A DNA stretch of 40,000 nucleotides from Candidatus Desulfofervidaceae bacterium (GCA_027038965.1 JALWFG010000017.1:1-40000); one strand, 5' to 3'; shown: positions 7,760-17,289, counted from the stretch's first letter. Program-made: numbers and translations. The notes: a model not told the origin generated them from the letters alone.

Positions 7760-8583
7760 TTTGCATTACCCTTACTACTGATTTTGGGCTAGAAGATGCC
7801 TATGTAGGGGTCATGAAGGGGGTAATCTTTTCAATTTGTCCCCAGGTGGAAATTATTGACCTTACCCATGAAATTCCACCTCAGGATGTTAAAAAGGCCG
7901 CTTTTGTCATAAAAGGGGCCTATCATTTTTTCCCTAAGGGGACTATTCATGTAGTGGTGGTGGACCCAGGGGTAGGTAGTGAAAGAAGGCCTCTTGTAGT
8001 CCAAACCCCAGATTACTTCTTTGTAGCACCTGACAATGGGGTGTTGGAGCTCGTTTATCAACAAGAACAAAAGATTAAAGTCTATCATTTAAACAATCCT
8101 TGTTTTTTTAGGGCGACTATAAGCCATACCTTCCATGGGAGGGATATTTTTGCCCCGGTAGCAGCTCATTTGGCTAAGGGCATCAGTCCTCAAGAGATGG
8201 GGGTAAAAATTAGCGATTATCTGCGGCTTCCTTGGCCACATCCTAAAATGAAAAATGGAAAGTTGGAAGGAGAGGTGGTCTATATTGACCATTTTGGTAA
8301 TTTGATTACCAATATTTCTAAAGAAGATTATGCTATTTTTTTGAGTAAAAAATCTCTCCAAGAAGAAATTAGGGTGTGGATTAAAGGAATATGTCTGAAC
8401 CGTATTTCTTCTCATTATCTTGCAGTTTCTCCTGGAAACCTTTTGGCCCTTTGGGACAGCAGTGATTATCTAGAAATTGCTTGTTGTATGGGAAATGCCA
8501 AACAAAAGCTAATGGTCCAAGTGGGAGAGCCTGTAGTGATTGAAGTATTAGGTGATACCCAACATCAAACCCAAAACCTATAA
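7756..8583 (+). CDS. SAM hydroxide adenosyltransferase (DUF62/chlorinase-fluorinase family)
   Basis: A protein of 275 residues. The family hydrolyses S-adenosylmethionine to adenosine and methionine using an activated water or hydroxide, and is related to fluorinase and chlorinase. Seen here are TLTTDFGLEDAYVGVMKG at the N-terminus, VVDPGVGSERRPLVV near residues 72-86, FVAPDNGVLELV and TFHGRDIFAPVAAHLA near residue 122-137, which supply the conserved Asp, Arg and His of the hydroxide-type enzymes. The C-terminal beta domain begins near VYIDHFGNLITNI. The fluorinase and chlorinase members are rare, so hydroxide chemistry is the likelier inference. Translation is coupled to the small membrane protein upstream. 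Confidence 0.88.
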   Translation: MICITLTTDFGLEDAYVGVMKGVIFSICPQVEIIDLTHEIPPQDVKKAAFVIKGAYHFFPKGTIHVVVVDPGVGSERRPLVVQTPDYFFVAPDNGVLELVYQQEQKIKVYHLNNPCFFRATISHTFHGRDIFAPVAAHLAKGISPQEMGVKISDYLRLPWPHPKMKNGKLEGEVVYIDHFGNLITNISKEDYAIFLSKKSLQEEIRVWIKGICLNRISSHYLAVSPGNLLALWDSSDYLEIACCMGNAKQKLMVQVGEPVVIEVLGDTQHQTQNL

Positions 8584-8611
8584 TCCAATCCCCAATCAAC
8601 TATCAACTAAT
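8584..8611. repeat. Heptad repeat (copy 4)
   Basis: Heptads TCCAATC, CCCAATC, AACTATC, AACTAAT directly after the stop codon of the SAM hydrolase gene. It has the same 7-base period as the copies at 4926, 5151 and 6967. Confidence 0.5.
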
Positions 8612-8665
8612 GTGGTTGGTATCTGCTGAAGCAAGACAAGGTCTTACTCAGCTAGGGTTTAGCGC

Positions 8666-8694
8666 TTGACGCCGTGCTAAAAATAAAGTAGTTA
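8666..8694 (+). promoter_or_regulatory. Putative promoter of the lysS-lol-bamA operon
   Basis: TTGACG (8666-8671), a 17-base spacer and TAGTTA (8689-8694). The predicted start near 8702 lies downstream of the TTG at 8697 and supports the GTG at 8721 as the lysS start. Confidence 0.5.
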
Positions 8695-8720
8695 TTTTGC
8701 CAATTATGAAGGAGGGAAAG

Positions 8721-10217
8721 GTGGAAGAAGTATTAATCAAACAGCGTCGGGAAAAGATGAAAAAACTGCTTGAAAAGGGAGTAAAGTTATATCCTAATGA
8801 TTTTAAGCCCACCCACACAGTTGGGGATGTGAAATCTCAATTTGGAGACAAGGGCGAAGAGGAGCTTGCATCTTTAAATAAGAATTTTTGTTTGGCTGGT
8901 CGGATAGTTGCCTTACGGCGGTTTGGTCGAGCGGCCTTTATTCACTTTCAAGATGCCACAGGTAAACTTCAAGCGTATTTTAAACAAGATGTTTTAGGAA
9001 AGGAAAGGTATGAAATATTTAAGTTGTTAGACATTGGAGATATTATTGGATTGTGTGGGGAGCTTTTTTGCACTAAAACAGGAGAACTTACTCTCTTAGT
9101 GAAAGACTTTAAACTCCTTACGAAGTCTCTGCGGCCTTTACCAGAAAAGTATCACGGGTTAAAGGATATAGAGTTAAGGTATCGGCAGCGTTACCTTGAT
9201 TTGATTGTTAATCCCGAGTCCAGAGAACGCTTTTTGAAACGCACCAAGATTATTCAGTTCGTGAGACAATTTCTGATCGATAGAGATTTTTTGGAAGTGG
9301 AAACTCCCATGATGCAGGTAATTCCAGGAGGGGCCCTGGCCAGACCCTTTGATACATATCATCATGCCTTAGGAATTAAACTGTTCTTGCGCATTGCCCC
9401 AGAGCTTTATTTAAAAAGACTACTAGTAGGGGGATTTGACCGTGTATTTGAAATTAACCGTAATTTTAGGAACGAGGGAATAGACCTTGACCATAATCCC
9501 GAATTTACCATGCTTGAATTTTATCAGGCCTATGCGACTTATGAAGATTTAATGGATTTGACCGAAAAGTTGTTTTCTGAACTAGCCAGAACTGTTTTAG
9601 GGACTACTAAAGTTACATATCAAGGACAAGAAATTGATTTTTCTCCCCCGTTTAAGAAATTAGATTTTAGAAAAAGTTTGATAGAGGTTGGAGGGCTCTC
9701 TGAACAGATGTTGGTTAATGCCCAAGCTACAGTAGATTATGCCAAGAAATTAGGGGCCAAATTGCGGCCTGGAGAGGGAGTGGGTAAGGCCCTGGCCAAA
9801 TTGTTTGAAAAGTTGGTTGAGCCTAGATTAATTCAACCTACCTTCGTAGTGGGGTATCCAGTAGAGGTTTCGCCTTTGGCAAGACGCAATGATAGAAATC
9901 CGGATATTACCGATAGATTTGAGCTATTTATTGCGGGTAAAGAAGTAGCTAATGGTTTTTCTGAACTTAATGATCCTGACGACCAACGAAGGCGCTTTTT
10001 GCAGCAGATGGAAATGCGCAAAGGGGGGGACGAAGAGGCCCATCTCATCGATGAAGATTATATTACGGCCTTGGAATATGGTATGCCCCCAGCCGCAGGG
10101 GAGGGGATTGGAATTGACCGCCTAGTAATGATTTTTACAGATGCCCCCTCTATTCGGGATGTAATTTTATTCCCTCACTTAAGACCAGAAAAGGATTCAG
10201 AAGCGAAGCAAGAATGA
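8721..10217 (+). CDS. lysS: Lysine--tRNA ligase, class II
   Basis: A protein of 498 residues that charges tRNA-Lys. The N-terminal OB-fold anticodon-binding domain spans about residues 50-150 (LAGRIVALRRFGRAAFIHFQD). The class II catalytic core follows, with motif 1 around FLEVETPMMQ, motif 2 FEINRNFRNEGIDLDHNPEFTM and motif 3 GEGIGIDRLVMIFTD. TTG 8697 and ATG 8706 are in frame upstream but lack a ribosome site; AAGGAGG at 8709-8715 is placed 5 bases before GTG 8721, so I chose the GTG. The stop overlaps the start of the lolC/E gene (ATGA), which ties it to the envelope genes downstream. Confidence 0.95.
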   Translation: MEEVLIKQRREKMKKLLEKGVKLYPNDFKPTHTVGDVKSQFGDKGEEELASLNKNFCLAGRIVALRRFGRAAFIHFQDATGKLQAYFKQDVLGKERYEIFKLLDIGDIIGLCGELFCTKTGELTLLVKDFKLLTKSLRPLPEKYHGLKDIELRYRQRYLDLIVNPESRERFLKRTKIIQFVRQFLIDRDFLEVETPMMQVIPGGALARPFDTYHHALGIKLFLRIAPELYLKRLLVGGFDRVFEINRNFRNEGIDLDHNPEFTMLEFYQAYATYEDLMDLTEKLFSELARTVLGTTKVTYQGQEIDFSPPFKKLDFRKSLIEVGGLSEQMLVNAQATVDYAKKLGAKLRPGEGVGKALAKLFEKLVEPRLIQPTFVVGYPVEVSPLARRNDRNPDITDRFELFIAGKEVANGFSELNDPDDQRRRFLQQMEMRKGGDEEAHLIDEDYITALEYGMPPAAGEGIGIDRLVMIFTDAPSIRDVILFPHLRPEKDSEAKQE

Positions 10218-11446
10218 ATATCCCTTATGAATTTTTCATTGGTTCCAGGTATCTTAGAGGCAGATACGAACACAAATTTGTGTCTCTAGTTAGCCTGATT
10301 TCCCTTTTTGGCGTTATTATAGGGGTAATGACCCTTATTGTAGTCTTGGGGGTGATGTCAGGATTTCAAAAGGAAATTAGAAATAAAATTTTAGGGATTA
10401 ACGCCCATATTTTTGTCATGAATTTTAAAGGGCCCTTTGATTCATATCAAGATGTTTGCCACAAAGTGAAGGGAGTTAAAGGAGTTTTAGGGGTAGCTCC
10501 CTTTGTCTATTCTCAAGTGATGATTAGTTCTGGCCAAAGGGTTTCTGGTGCGGTTTTGAAAGGGATTGACCCCTTGGCTTCGGCCAAGGTATCCAATATA
10601 GATCAAATCGTTAAACTTGGGAAATTAAAGAATCTTGAGGGCATGAGTAAAGATTTACCAGGCATCATTTTGGGTAAAGAACTGGCTAAATCTTTGGGAG
10701 TCTGGTTGGGGGATGTGGTTTCAGTAATTTTCCCGTTTGGTAGAATTACTCCTATGGGACAAATGCCCATAGTGAAAAAATTTGCTGTGGTGGGTATTTT
10801 TAGCTCAGGTATGTATGAATATGATTCTTCCTTGGCCTATGTAGGGCTGAAACAGGCCCAAAAGTTTTTGGATTTAGGCAGTGCTATAACTGGTTTAGAA
10901 ATTAGGGTAAATGATATCTTTAAGGCCAAACAAATTGCTCAAAAGATTCAGCAAAGGCTCGGTTTTCCGTTTTGGACAAGAGATTGGATGGACATGAATA
11001 AAAATCTCTTTTCGGCCTTAAAATTAGAAAAGATTACCATGTTTGTTATTCTCGCTTTGATTGTGGTAGTAGCTGCCTTTAATATTGCTAGTAGCCTTAT
11101 TATGATTGTTATGGAAAAGAAAAAAGATATTGCTATTCTCAAGGCTATGGGGGCTACAGATAGAAATATTATGAAAATTTTTATGTATCAGGGGCTGATG
11201 ATTGGTTTTTGGGGCACTCTACTAGGAGTTGCTGGTGGATTGGGCCTATGTATTCTTCTTAAACATTATCATTTTATCCATTTGCCCCAAGACGTATATT
11301 GTATTTCTACTTTGCCGGTTCAGGTAAATTTTTTAGATGTTTTATTTGTTTCTTTAGGGGCTATCCTATTGAGTTTTTTGGCTACCATCTATCCTGCTAA
11401 ACAGGCAGCCAAGCTTGATCCCGTTGAGGCCATTAGATATGAATAA
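10214..11446 (+). CDS. lolC: Lipoprotein-releasing ABC transporter permease LolC/LolE
   Basis: A protein of 410 residues in the inner membrane that, with LolD, extracts outer-membrane lipoproteins and passes them to LolA. The N-terminal ExxIGSRYLRGR-like segment precedes a first transmembrane helix (about residues 24-46) and the GVMSGFQKEIRNKILG motif. A periplasmic MacB-like domain (residues 55-265) follows, then three transmembrane helices in the FtsX region from about 275 to 400, ending AKLDPVEAIRYE. A single permease gene is present, so it may act as a homodimer and cannot be assigned to LolC or LolE specifically. It overlaps lysS upstream and lolD downstream. Confidence 0.9.
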   Translation: MNIPYEFFIGSRYLRGRYEHKFVSLVSLISLFGVIIGVMTLIVVLGVMSGFQKEIRNKILGINAHIFVMNFKGPFDSYQDVCHKVKGVKGVLGVAPFVYSQVMISSGQRVSGAVLKGIDPLASAKVSNIDQIVKLGKLKNLEGMSKDLPGIILGKELAKSLGVWLGDVVSVIFPFGRITPMGQMPIVKKFAVVGIFSSGMYEYDSSLAYVGLKQAQKFLDLGSAITGLEIRVNDIFKAKQIAQKIQQRLGFPFWTRDWMDMNKNLFSALKLEKITMFVILALIVVVAAFNIASSLIMIVMEKKKDIAILKAMGATDRNIMKIFMYQGLMIGFWGTLLGVAGGLGLCILLKHYHFIHLPQDVYCISTLPVQVNFLDVLFVSLGAILLSFLATIYPAKQAAKLDPVEAIRYE

Positions 11447-12143
11447 GTTGCCACTTATAAAGGTTAGGGGTCTTAAAAAATCTTTTCAAAAGAAAAACGA
11501 AGTTATTGACATCTTAATGGGAATAGACCTAGACATTTATTCAGGTGATAAGATTGTTATTACTGGGGCTTCAGGGGTAGGCAAATCTACATTCCTGCAT
11601 ATTTTAGGAACATTGGAAAGACCTTCGTCGGGGGAAATATTATACAAAAATACAAATGTTTTTCATTTTTCTTCAGAAAGTCTAGCCCACTTTCGCAATC
11701 GGAAAATTGGGTTTGTATTTCAATTTCATTATCTTTTAGCGGAATTTAATGCCCTAGAGAATGTAATGTTACCTGCCTTAATTGCCGGATGGCCCAAGAA
11801 AAAGGCAAGGCTTCGAGCAGAGGAGCTTTTATTGGAAGTAGGTCTCAAAGATAGATTTTACCATCAAATTGGTGAACTCTCAGGAGGCGAAAGACAACGA
11901 GTAAGCATTGCTAGGGCACTGATATTGGAGCCTGAAATTGTCTTGGCAGATGAGCCTACTGGCAGTCTAGATGAAAATACAGCCGCTACCATAAGGGAGT
12001 TGATTTTTTCCCTTCAGAAGAAAAAACAAATGACATTAATAGTTGCTACCCACAACTTGAATCTAGCTTCTTTTTTCCCTTTGTGGTATGAACTAAGCCA
12101 TGGCAAACTTCATAAGGTTGAAAGAGCAGAGGAAGGAAAATAA
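11439..12143 (+). CDS. lolD: Lipoprotein-releasing ABC transporter ATPase LolD
   Basis: A protein of 234 residues. It has Walker A GASGVGKST, the Q-loop in GFVFQFHYLL, the ABC signature LSGGERQRVSIARAL, Walker B IVLADEPTGSLD and the H-loop in VATHN. This is the MacB/LolD branch of ATPases. The ATG at 11439 overlaps the end of lolC by 8 bases and is preceded by TTGAGG at 9-base spacing; an upstream in-frame TTG/ATT start at 11415 would lie inside lolC and is less likely. bamA starts one base after the stop. Confidence 0.92.
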   Translation: MNKLPLIKVRGLKKSFQKKNEVIDILMGIDLDIYSGDKIVITGASGVGKSTFLHILGTLERPSSGEILYKNTNVFHFSSESLAHFRNRKIGFVFQFHYLLAEFNALENVMLPALIAGWPKKKARLRAEELLLEVGLKDRFYHQIGELSGGERQRVSIARALILEPEIVLADEPTGSLDENTAATIRELIFSLQKKKQMTLIVATHNLNLASFFPLWYELSHGKLHKVERAEEGK

Positions 12144-12144
12144 A

Positions 12145-14781
12145 ATGCGTAAATGTTTCGCTTATATTTTGATCGGTTTTTTTTGTTATTTTATTGGACT
12201 GGGTATGGCCTTTGGGATAGAGGAACAAGGGCCAATTAGGGTGACGGTAGCCCCCTTCTCTATATATGCCTCTAAGCCCCTTTCTTATCTAAGCAATGAA
12301 ATCCCTCAGAAACTACTTTCTAATTTCCCGCCTGATAAGATAAAGGCCATTTCTTGGAAGGGCAAAACTCCTAAAGATATTAGTGAAGCCCGAAAAATGG
12401 CCTTAGCTTTACATGCAGAATATGTAATTATGGGTACCATTACCCAGCTTGGAAATAAAATGAGCCTTGATGCTGTGGTTATAGAAACAGGGGGAATTAG
12501 ACCTGCCTTTTCAGTATATAAAGAATTTGCCTCTTTAAAGCAGCTCAATCAAGCGATTTCTGATTTTGCCAAAGAAATATTGTTAAAGCTGTTAAAAAAG
12601 GAAAAGGTAGCCAGGGTAGAAATTATGGGGAATAAAGGTATAGATAAAGATGCCATTCTGGCGGTAGTGAAGACAAAAAAAGGTGATTTGTTTAATCCTC
12701 GGACGATCAGAGAGGATATTAAGTCTATCTTTAAATTAGGTTATTTCAGGGATATCAAGGTTGAGGTAGAAGATTTGCCTCAAGGGAAATTAGTGAGATT
12801 TATAGTGAAGGAAAAACCGATTGTTAAACAAATTCTTATTAAGGGCAATAAGGTTATTTCAGATGAAAAGATAAAAGAGGCCATTAGCCTTAAGGTAAAC
12901 TCTATTTTTAAACAGGATCTTCTTACTAAATCGGTCAACCAAATAAAAACTTTGTATGAGAAGGAGGGTTATTATGATGCCAAGGTAAAGTATGAGGTAG
13001 TTTCCATTGATAAACAAACGGTAAAAGTGGTTTTTCGAATTGAAGAAGGCAAAAAGGCTTATATTAAAAAGATCATATTTGAGGGCAACAAGGCATTTTC
13101 TGATAAGACCTTAAAAAAGCTTTTAAAGAACAAAGAACACTGGTTTTTATCTTTCCTGACAGGTTCTGGAAAACTTAAGACCGATGAGTTGGAAAATGAT
13201 GTCAATCGCATCGCCAATTTCTATTATAATCACGGTTACATTCATGCTAAAGTAGGAGAGCCAAAGATTGAAAGAAAGGGAAGAGAAATATTTATTATCT
13301 TTCCCATTGAAGAAGGAGAGCAGTATAGGGTTAGCAAGGTAGATATAAAAGGAGATTTAATAAAACCAGCTCTTGAATTAAAAAAGAACTTGCAATTAAA
13401 GCCAGGAGATGTTTATAGCCGTGAAAAGTTACAAAGAGACATTTTTACCCTCTCCGATATATATGCCAATGAGGGGTTTGCCTATGTAGAGGTAAATCCA
13501 GAAGTAATACCCCATCCTGACAAAAAGACAATGGACATTATTTATCAAATCAGTAAAGGTCCCAAGGTCTACATCAATCGGATAGAAATCGTAGGAAATA
13601 CTAAGACTAGAGATAAGGTAATCAGGAGAGAGCTTTGGATTAAAGAAGGTGAAGTCTTTAGCAAGAAGAAATTAGAGGAGAGTGTGAATGCCTTGCGTCG
13701 TCTGGGATATTTTGAAAATGTTCAGGTAGAGACCTTAAAGGGGAAGGAGCCCAATGAAGTAAACCTGAAAATTAAAGTCAAAGAGCAGCCCACAGGCTCT
13801 CTTTCCTTTGGGGCTGGATATAGTTCTGTGGAAAAATTCATTGTGATGGCAGATGTAACTCAACGAAATTTTTTAGGGAGGGGACAAGTAGTAACCTTAA
13901 AGGGCTATTTGGGAAGCATTACTAAAAGATACACCTTTGATTTTACTGAACCCTATTTTATGGATACCAGGCTTTCTACTGGGTTTAGCCTTTTTAAATG
14001 GGATACTCAATACATTGATTATACAAAACAGAGTTCAGGAGGGGAGTTGAGGTTTAGTTATCCCTTGGGACATTTTTCTAGAGTTTATGGTACATATCGT
14101 TATGAAAATGCCAAAACAGCAGATTTTAATCCCGATTATGCTTCTCAATATATTAAAGAGCTAGCCCAAGGGGTTACCACAAGTAGTTTTAGCTTTACTT
14201 GGAAAAGGGATACCCGCAACCGTTTTTTTAATCCGAGTAAGGGGACAGTGCTTTCGACTACAGTAGAATTTGCCGGCGGTCTTTTTGGTGGGGATAGCAC
14301 CTTTAACCGTTACGAGGGTTCGGCTTCAGTGTTTATTCCTCTCTTTTGGGATACAGTGGGATTTATTCGAACTCGGGTGGGTTATATTGATAAAAGGCCA
14401 GGTGGTATTTTGCCCTTGTTCGAAAAATACTATTTGGGTGGTCCCTATACCATAAGGGGTTATGATTTTGCCACTATTAGCCCTCGTGATCCTAAAACAG
14501 GGGATAGGATTGGGGGAAATAAAATGGTCCTTTGCAATTTGGAATATCGCTTTCCTTTGGTAAAAAAGGTGCGGTTGATAGGGGTGCTCTTTTTTGACGT
14601 TGGAAATGTATACGATGTAGGTCAAGCCTTGGATTTTGGCAATTTGAAAAAGAGTGTTGGCATTGGTGTTAGATGGTTTTCTCCCATGGGGCCTATCAGA
14701 CTGGAATGGGCCAAGGCGTTGGATGCAGGCCCTGGCGAGTCGACCAGCAATTGGGAATTTGCCATGGGAACCTTTTTTTAA
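12145..14781 (+). CDS. bamA: Outer membrane protein assembly factor BamA with extra N-terminal domain
   Basis: A protein of 878 residues that inserts beta-barrel proteins into the outer membrane. A signal peptide (about residues 1-27) is followed by an extra alpha/beta domain (about 30-150; RVTVAPF, HAEYVIMGTITQ) resembling the layout of TolB-N/FlgO-type domains. Five POTRA repeats then run from about 153 to 555, each beginning with a motif such as VARVEIMGNKGI or VKQILIKGNKVI. The Omp85 barrel begins at LSFGAGYSS, contains the loop motif TIRGYDF and ends in a C-terminal Phe. Most BamA proteins start directly at POTRA1. The ATG at 12145 follows GGAAGGA and lies one base after lolD. Confidence 0.94.
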   Translation: MRKCFAYILIGFFCYFIGLGMAFGIEEQGPIRVTVAPFSIYASKPLSYLSNEIPQKLLSNFPPDKIKAISWKGKTPKDISEARKMALALHAEYVIMGTITQLGNKMSLDAVVIETGGIRPAFSVYKEFASLKQLNQAISDFAKEILLKLLKKEKVARVEIMGNKGIDKDAILAVVKTKKGDLFNPRTIREDIKSIFKLGYFRDIKVEVEDLPQGKLVRFIVKEKPIVKQILIKGNKVISDEKIKEAISLKVNSIFKQDLLTKSVNQIKTLYEKEGYYDAKVKYEVVSIDKQTVKVVFRIEEGKKAYIKKIIFEGNKAFSDKTLKKLLKNKEHWFLSFLTGSGKLKTDELENDVNRIANFYYNHGYIHAKVGEPKIERKGREIFIIFPIEEGEQYRVSKVDIKGDLIKPALELKKNLQLKPGDVYSREKLQRDIFTLSDIYANEGFAYVEVNPEVIPHPDKKTMDIIYQISKGPKVYINRIEIVGNTKTRDKVIRRELWIKEGEVFSKKKLEESVNALRRLGYFENVQVETLKGKEPNEVNLKIKVKEQPTGSLSFGAGYSSVEKFIVMADVTQRNFLGRGQVVTLKGYLGSITKRYTFDFTEPYFMDTRLSTGFSLFKWDTQYIDYTKQSSGGELRFSYPLGHFSRVYGTYRYENAKTADFNPDYASQYIKELAQGVTTSSFSFTWKRDTRNRFFNPSKGTVLSTTVEFAGGLFGGDSTFNRYEGSASVFIPLFWDTVGFIRTRVGYIDKRPGGILPLFEKYYLGGPYTIRGYDFATISPRDPKTGDRIGGNKMVLCNLEYRFPLVKKVRLIGVLFFDVGNVYDVGQALDFGNLKKSVGIGVRWFSPMGPIRLEWAKALDAGPGESTSNWEFAMGTFF

Positions 14782-14839
14782 TTTTCCAAGACAGCGGGTT
14801 GAATGGTTAAATGTGTTAATTTATTACAGGAGGGGTCTA

Positions 14840-15646
14840 ATGGACAAAAAAATAGGATTTGTTGGTGGTGGAAATATGGGAGAGGCCATTATAAAGGGCC
14901 TAATTCAGGCCAAGATGGTTTCTCCACAACAAATCTTTGTTTGTGACATAAGAAGGGAACGAACTGCTTACTTGCATGAGCATTACCATGTTAACATCAG
15001 TGAAAACTTATTGGATCTAACTGCTGATTCGGAAGTTATTATTCTGGCCGTTAAGCCTCAAGATATTGCTTCAGTACTTGAAGAAATGAAAGACAAACTT
15101 GGCCCTAACCACCTTTTAATTTCTATTGCTGCTGGGATTAGCACTACTTATATTGAGAGTTTTTTGCCTGAGGGGGTTGCCCTAATAAGGGTGATGCCAA
15201 ATACCCCAGCCTTGGTTTTAGAAGGGATGAGTGCCTTAACGCCTGGAAGGTATGCTACTCAGCGTCACCTTGAATTAGCAGAATCTTTGTTTAAGGCCAT
15301 AGGTAAAACGGTAATTGTTCCTGAAAAGTTGATGGATGCCGTGACTGGACTGAGTGGAAGCGGGCCGGCATATGTGGCTGTTATGATTGAGGCCTTGGCA
15401 GATGGAGGGGTAAAGATGGGCCTTCCTCGTCCTATTGCTTCCAAATTAGCAATGCAGACGGTGTTGGGGACTGCAAAATTGCTATTAGAAACAGGGATGC
15501 ATCCTGCCCAACTGAAGGATATGGTGTCTTCTCCTGGGGGCACTACCATTGCTGGTTTGCATATAATAGAAATAGGTGGTGTAAGGGGAATTCTTATGGA
15601 GGCCATAGAAAGGGCTACCCAGCGGTCTCAAGAATTAGGAGGATAG
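14840..15646 (+). CDS. proC: Pyrroline-5-carboxylate reductase
   Basis: A protein of 268 residues that catalyses the last step of proline synthesis with NAD(P)H. The Rossmann motif is IGFVGGGNMGEAI at the N-terminus, followed by VKPQDI, RVMPNTPALV, the catalytic-region GLSGSGPAYV near residue 172 and SSPGGTTIAGL near 230. A strong CAGGAGGGG lies before the ATG; the frame is open for 62 codons upstream but that part overlaps the bamA barrel. It is convergent with amiC, with 4 bases between the stop codons and no terminator hairpin visible. Confidence 0.94.
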   Translation: MDKKIGFVGGGNMGEAIIKGLIQAKMVSPQQIFVCDIRRERTAYLHEHYHVNISENLLDLTADSEVIILAVKPQDIASVLEEMKDKLGPNHLLISIAAGISTTYIESFLPEGVALIRVMPNTPALVLEGMSALTPGRYATQRHLELAESLFKAIGKTVIVPEKLMDAVTGLSGSGPAYVAVMIEALADGGVKMGLPRPIASKLAMQTVLGTAKLLLETGMHPAQLKDMVSSPGGTTIAGLHIIEIGGVRGILMEAIERATQRSQELGG

Positions 15647-15650
15647 CTCA

Positions 15651-17282
15651 TCATCCGCCCTTGCCAATCTCTATAGGGGCATAGCGGTAGGCCTCTTCAG
15701 TTTTTTTGATATACTTGACTATCCCCTTGCAGATGCCGTCGACTAGAAGGTTTAGATATTTAGGGTCTCGGAGTCTGCGTCCCTCTTTGGGATTATCAAT
15801 AAAGCTTGTTTCTATCAAAATGGCAGGCATTTTGGTGCCTACAAGCACATAAAAAGGTGCTTGTTTGACTCCAAGGTTTGAAACAGGATTGTATTGCCTT
15901 CTTAATGTGCTGACAACACTTTCTTGAACTTCAGAGGCCAAGTAGGCCGATTCCTTAATTTTGGCATGGACAAGCAATTGTTGAAGAATTTTATCCAGTT
16001 CACTTATTCTTCGGTTGACAGTGGCGTTTTCCCTCATAGCTACTTCAAGGGCTCGTTTATCATTGGTGAATCCTAAAAAAAATGTTTCTACACCATGAAG
16101 ATGATGGCTGGGGCAGGCGTTGCAATGAATGGAAACAAACAAATCTGCCTTCATTTTATTTGCCAAGGAAGCTCTTTTTTCTAAGGATATAAATCTGTCC
16201 GTAGTTCGAGTTAAAATAACCGTGGCATGAAGCCTTCTTTCAAGCTTTTCTTTCAATAATTTAGCAATTTTTAGGGTAACTTCCTTTTCTTTAAGCCCCC
16301 GATAGCCAATGGCGCCAGGGTCTTTACCACCATGTCCAGGATCAATAACAATCTTTCTTATCTTAAGGTTAAAGACCTTTGGTAAAGAAACTGGGGCGAT
16401 ATTTGTTTTTTTACTAATAGAAGTGAGCTTGGAAGGGGACCGTTTTAAACCAGAGTGATTCCCAGAAGCAACCCTTAAAAGCAAAGTTTTTTCTAAATAT
16501 TGAATATTGTAAGGAACTTTCTTTGGCACTAGGGTTAGCACCAGTCGAACTGTTTGTTTGTTAAATTGGGCTATTTTGACCTTTTTTACTATTTGATGCT
16601 GGATTTTGGAGGGAGACCAAAAATTTTTGGGTAGGTAGGCAGGCCAAATATCTATCACCAAACGTGAAGAAATCCTTCTGGAATTTAACGCAGGGAGAAT
16701 AAAATCTTTGTAATAGGGTTTGGAATCAGTAAAAATCTTAATTTGAAGTCCATCTTCATCCTGACTCAGCTTTAGGGCCTTAATACATACTTTTTTTGAA
16801 ATTTCCCTATTCCTTTTAGATGAAACAATTTGTTCGGGCATACTGAGGGTGGGCAATGTAACTATTAAGTTTGTCTTTGTTTTTTGAGTTTGATAGATTA
16901 CCTTTTTTCGAAGGTGGATGACCACCCGTACCGTGCGAGGATTATATTGAGCCACTTTTACCTTTAAATCCCTATAATTGAAGGTAGGTGTCTTAAAGTC
17001 TTTAGGAAGATAGACAGGCCAAAGGTCTACGACCAAATATTGCTTATGTGAGTTGCTATGTTTAAGATAAAATGCCTTATACCTGAACCAGCCTGTGGTT
17101 TTAAAATTAAGAGTTAAACCAGGTTTCCCTTGCGAAATGTTTATGCCTTTAAAGGCCGTTTGGGGGAGGTACCCCCAGGCCGCTGAAGCCGCCCTAGAAG
17201 AGGGGAAAAACAAGATTGCCATAATGCTTGCGGTAGTTAGAAACAATGCAAATATTAAAAGCGGGGTGGACAAACGATGCAT
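15651..17282 (-). CDS. amiC: N-acetylmuramoyl-L-alanine amidase with AMIN domains
   Basis: A protein of 543 residues that splits septal peptidoglycan in the periplasm. An N-terminal hydrophobic segment (about residues 5-30) precedes two AMIN-type domains (about 40-140 and 165-270; both contain the similar strands VVDLWPVYLPK and VIDIWPAYLPK). A zinc-dependent Amidase_3 domain runs from about 350 to 530. Zinc and catalytic residues are visible in VIDPGHGGKDPGA, KEKEVTLK, VSIHCNA and ILIETSFI. A TTG start at 17318 is possible, but its codon overlaps the -35 box of the likely promoter, so ATG 17282 is chosen. Without a Shine-Dalgarno it may be translated from a leaderless mRNA. Confidence 0.9.
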   Translation of the reverse strand: MHRLSTPLLIFALFLTTASIMAILFFPSSRAASAAWGYLPQTAFKGINISQGKPGLTLNFKTTGWFRYKAFYLKHSNSHKQYLVVDLWPVYLPKDFKTPTFNYRDLKVKVAQYNPRTVRVVIHLRKKVIYQTQKTKTNLIVTLPTLSMPEQIVSSKRNREISKKVCIKALKLSQDEDGLQIKIFTDSKPYYKDFILPALNSRRISSRLVIDIWPAYLPKNFWSPSKIQHQIVKKVKIAQFNKQTVRLVLTLVPKKVPYNIQYLEKTLLLRVASGNHSGLKRSPSKLTSISKKTNIAPVSLPKVFNLKIRKIVIDPGHGGKDPGAIGYRGLKEKEVTLKIAKLLKEKLERRLHATVILTRTTDRFISLEKRASLANKMKADLFVSIHCNACPSHHLHGVETFFLGFTNDKRALEVAMRENATVNRRISELDKILQQLLVHAKIKESAYLASEVQESVVSTLRRQYNPVSNLGVKQAPFYVLVGTKMPAILIETSFIDNPKEGRRLRDPKYLNLLVDGICKGIVKYIKKTEEAYRYAPIEIGKGG

Positions 17283-17289
17283 ATTAAAA

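Noticed and set aside
14799-14827. TTGAAT-17-TATTAC as a proC promoter
   Set aside because: The -10 box abuts the ribosome site, so a transcript starting there would lack the Shine-Dalgarno sequence.
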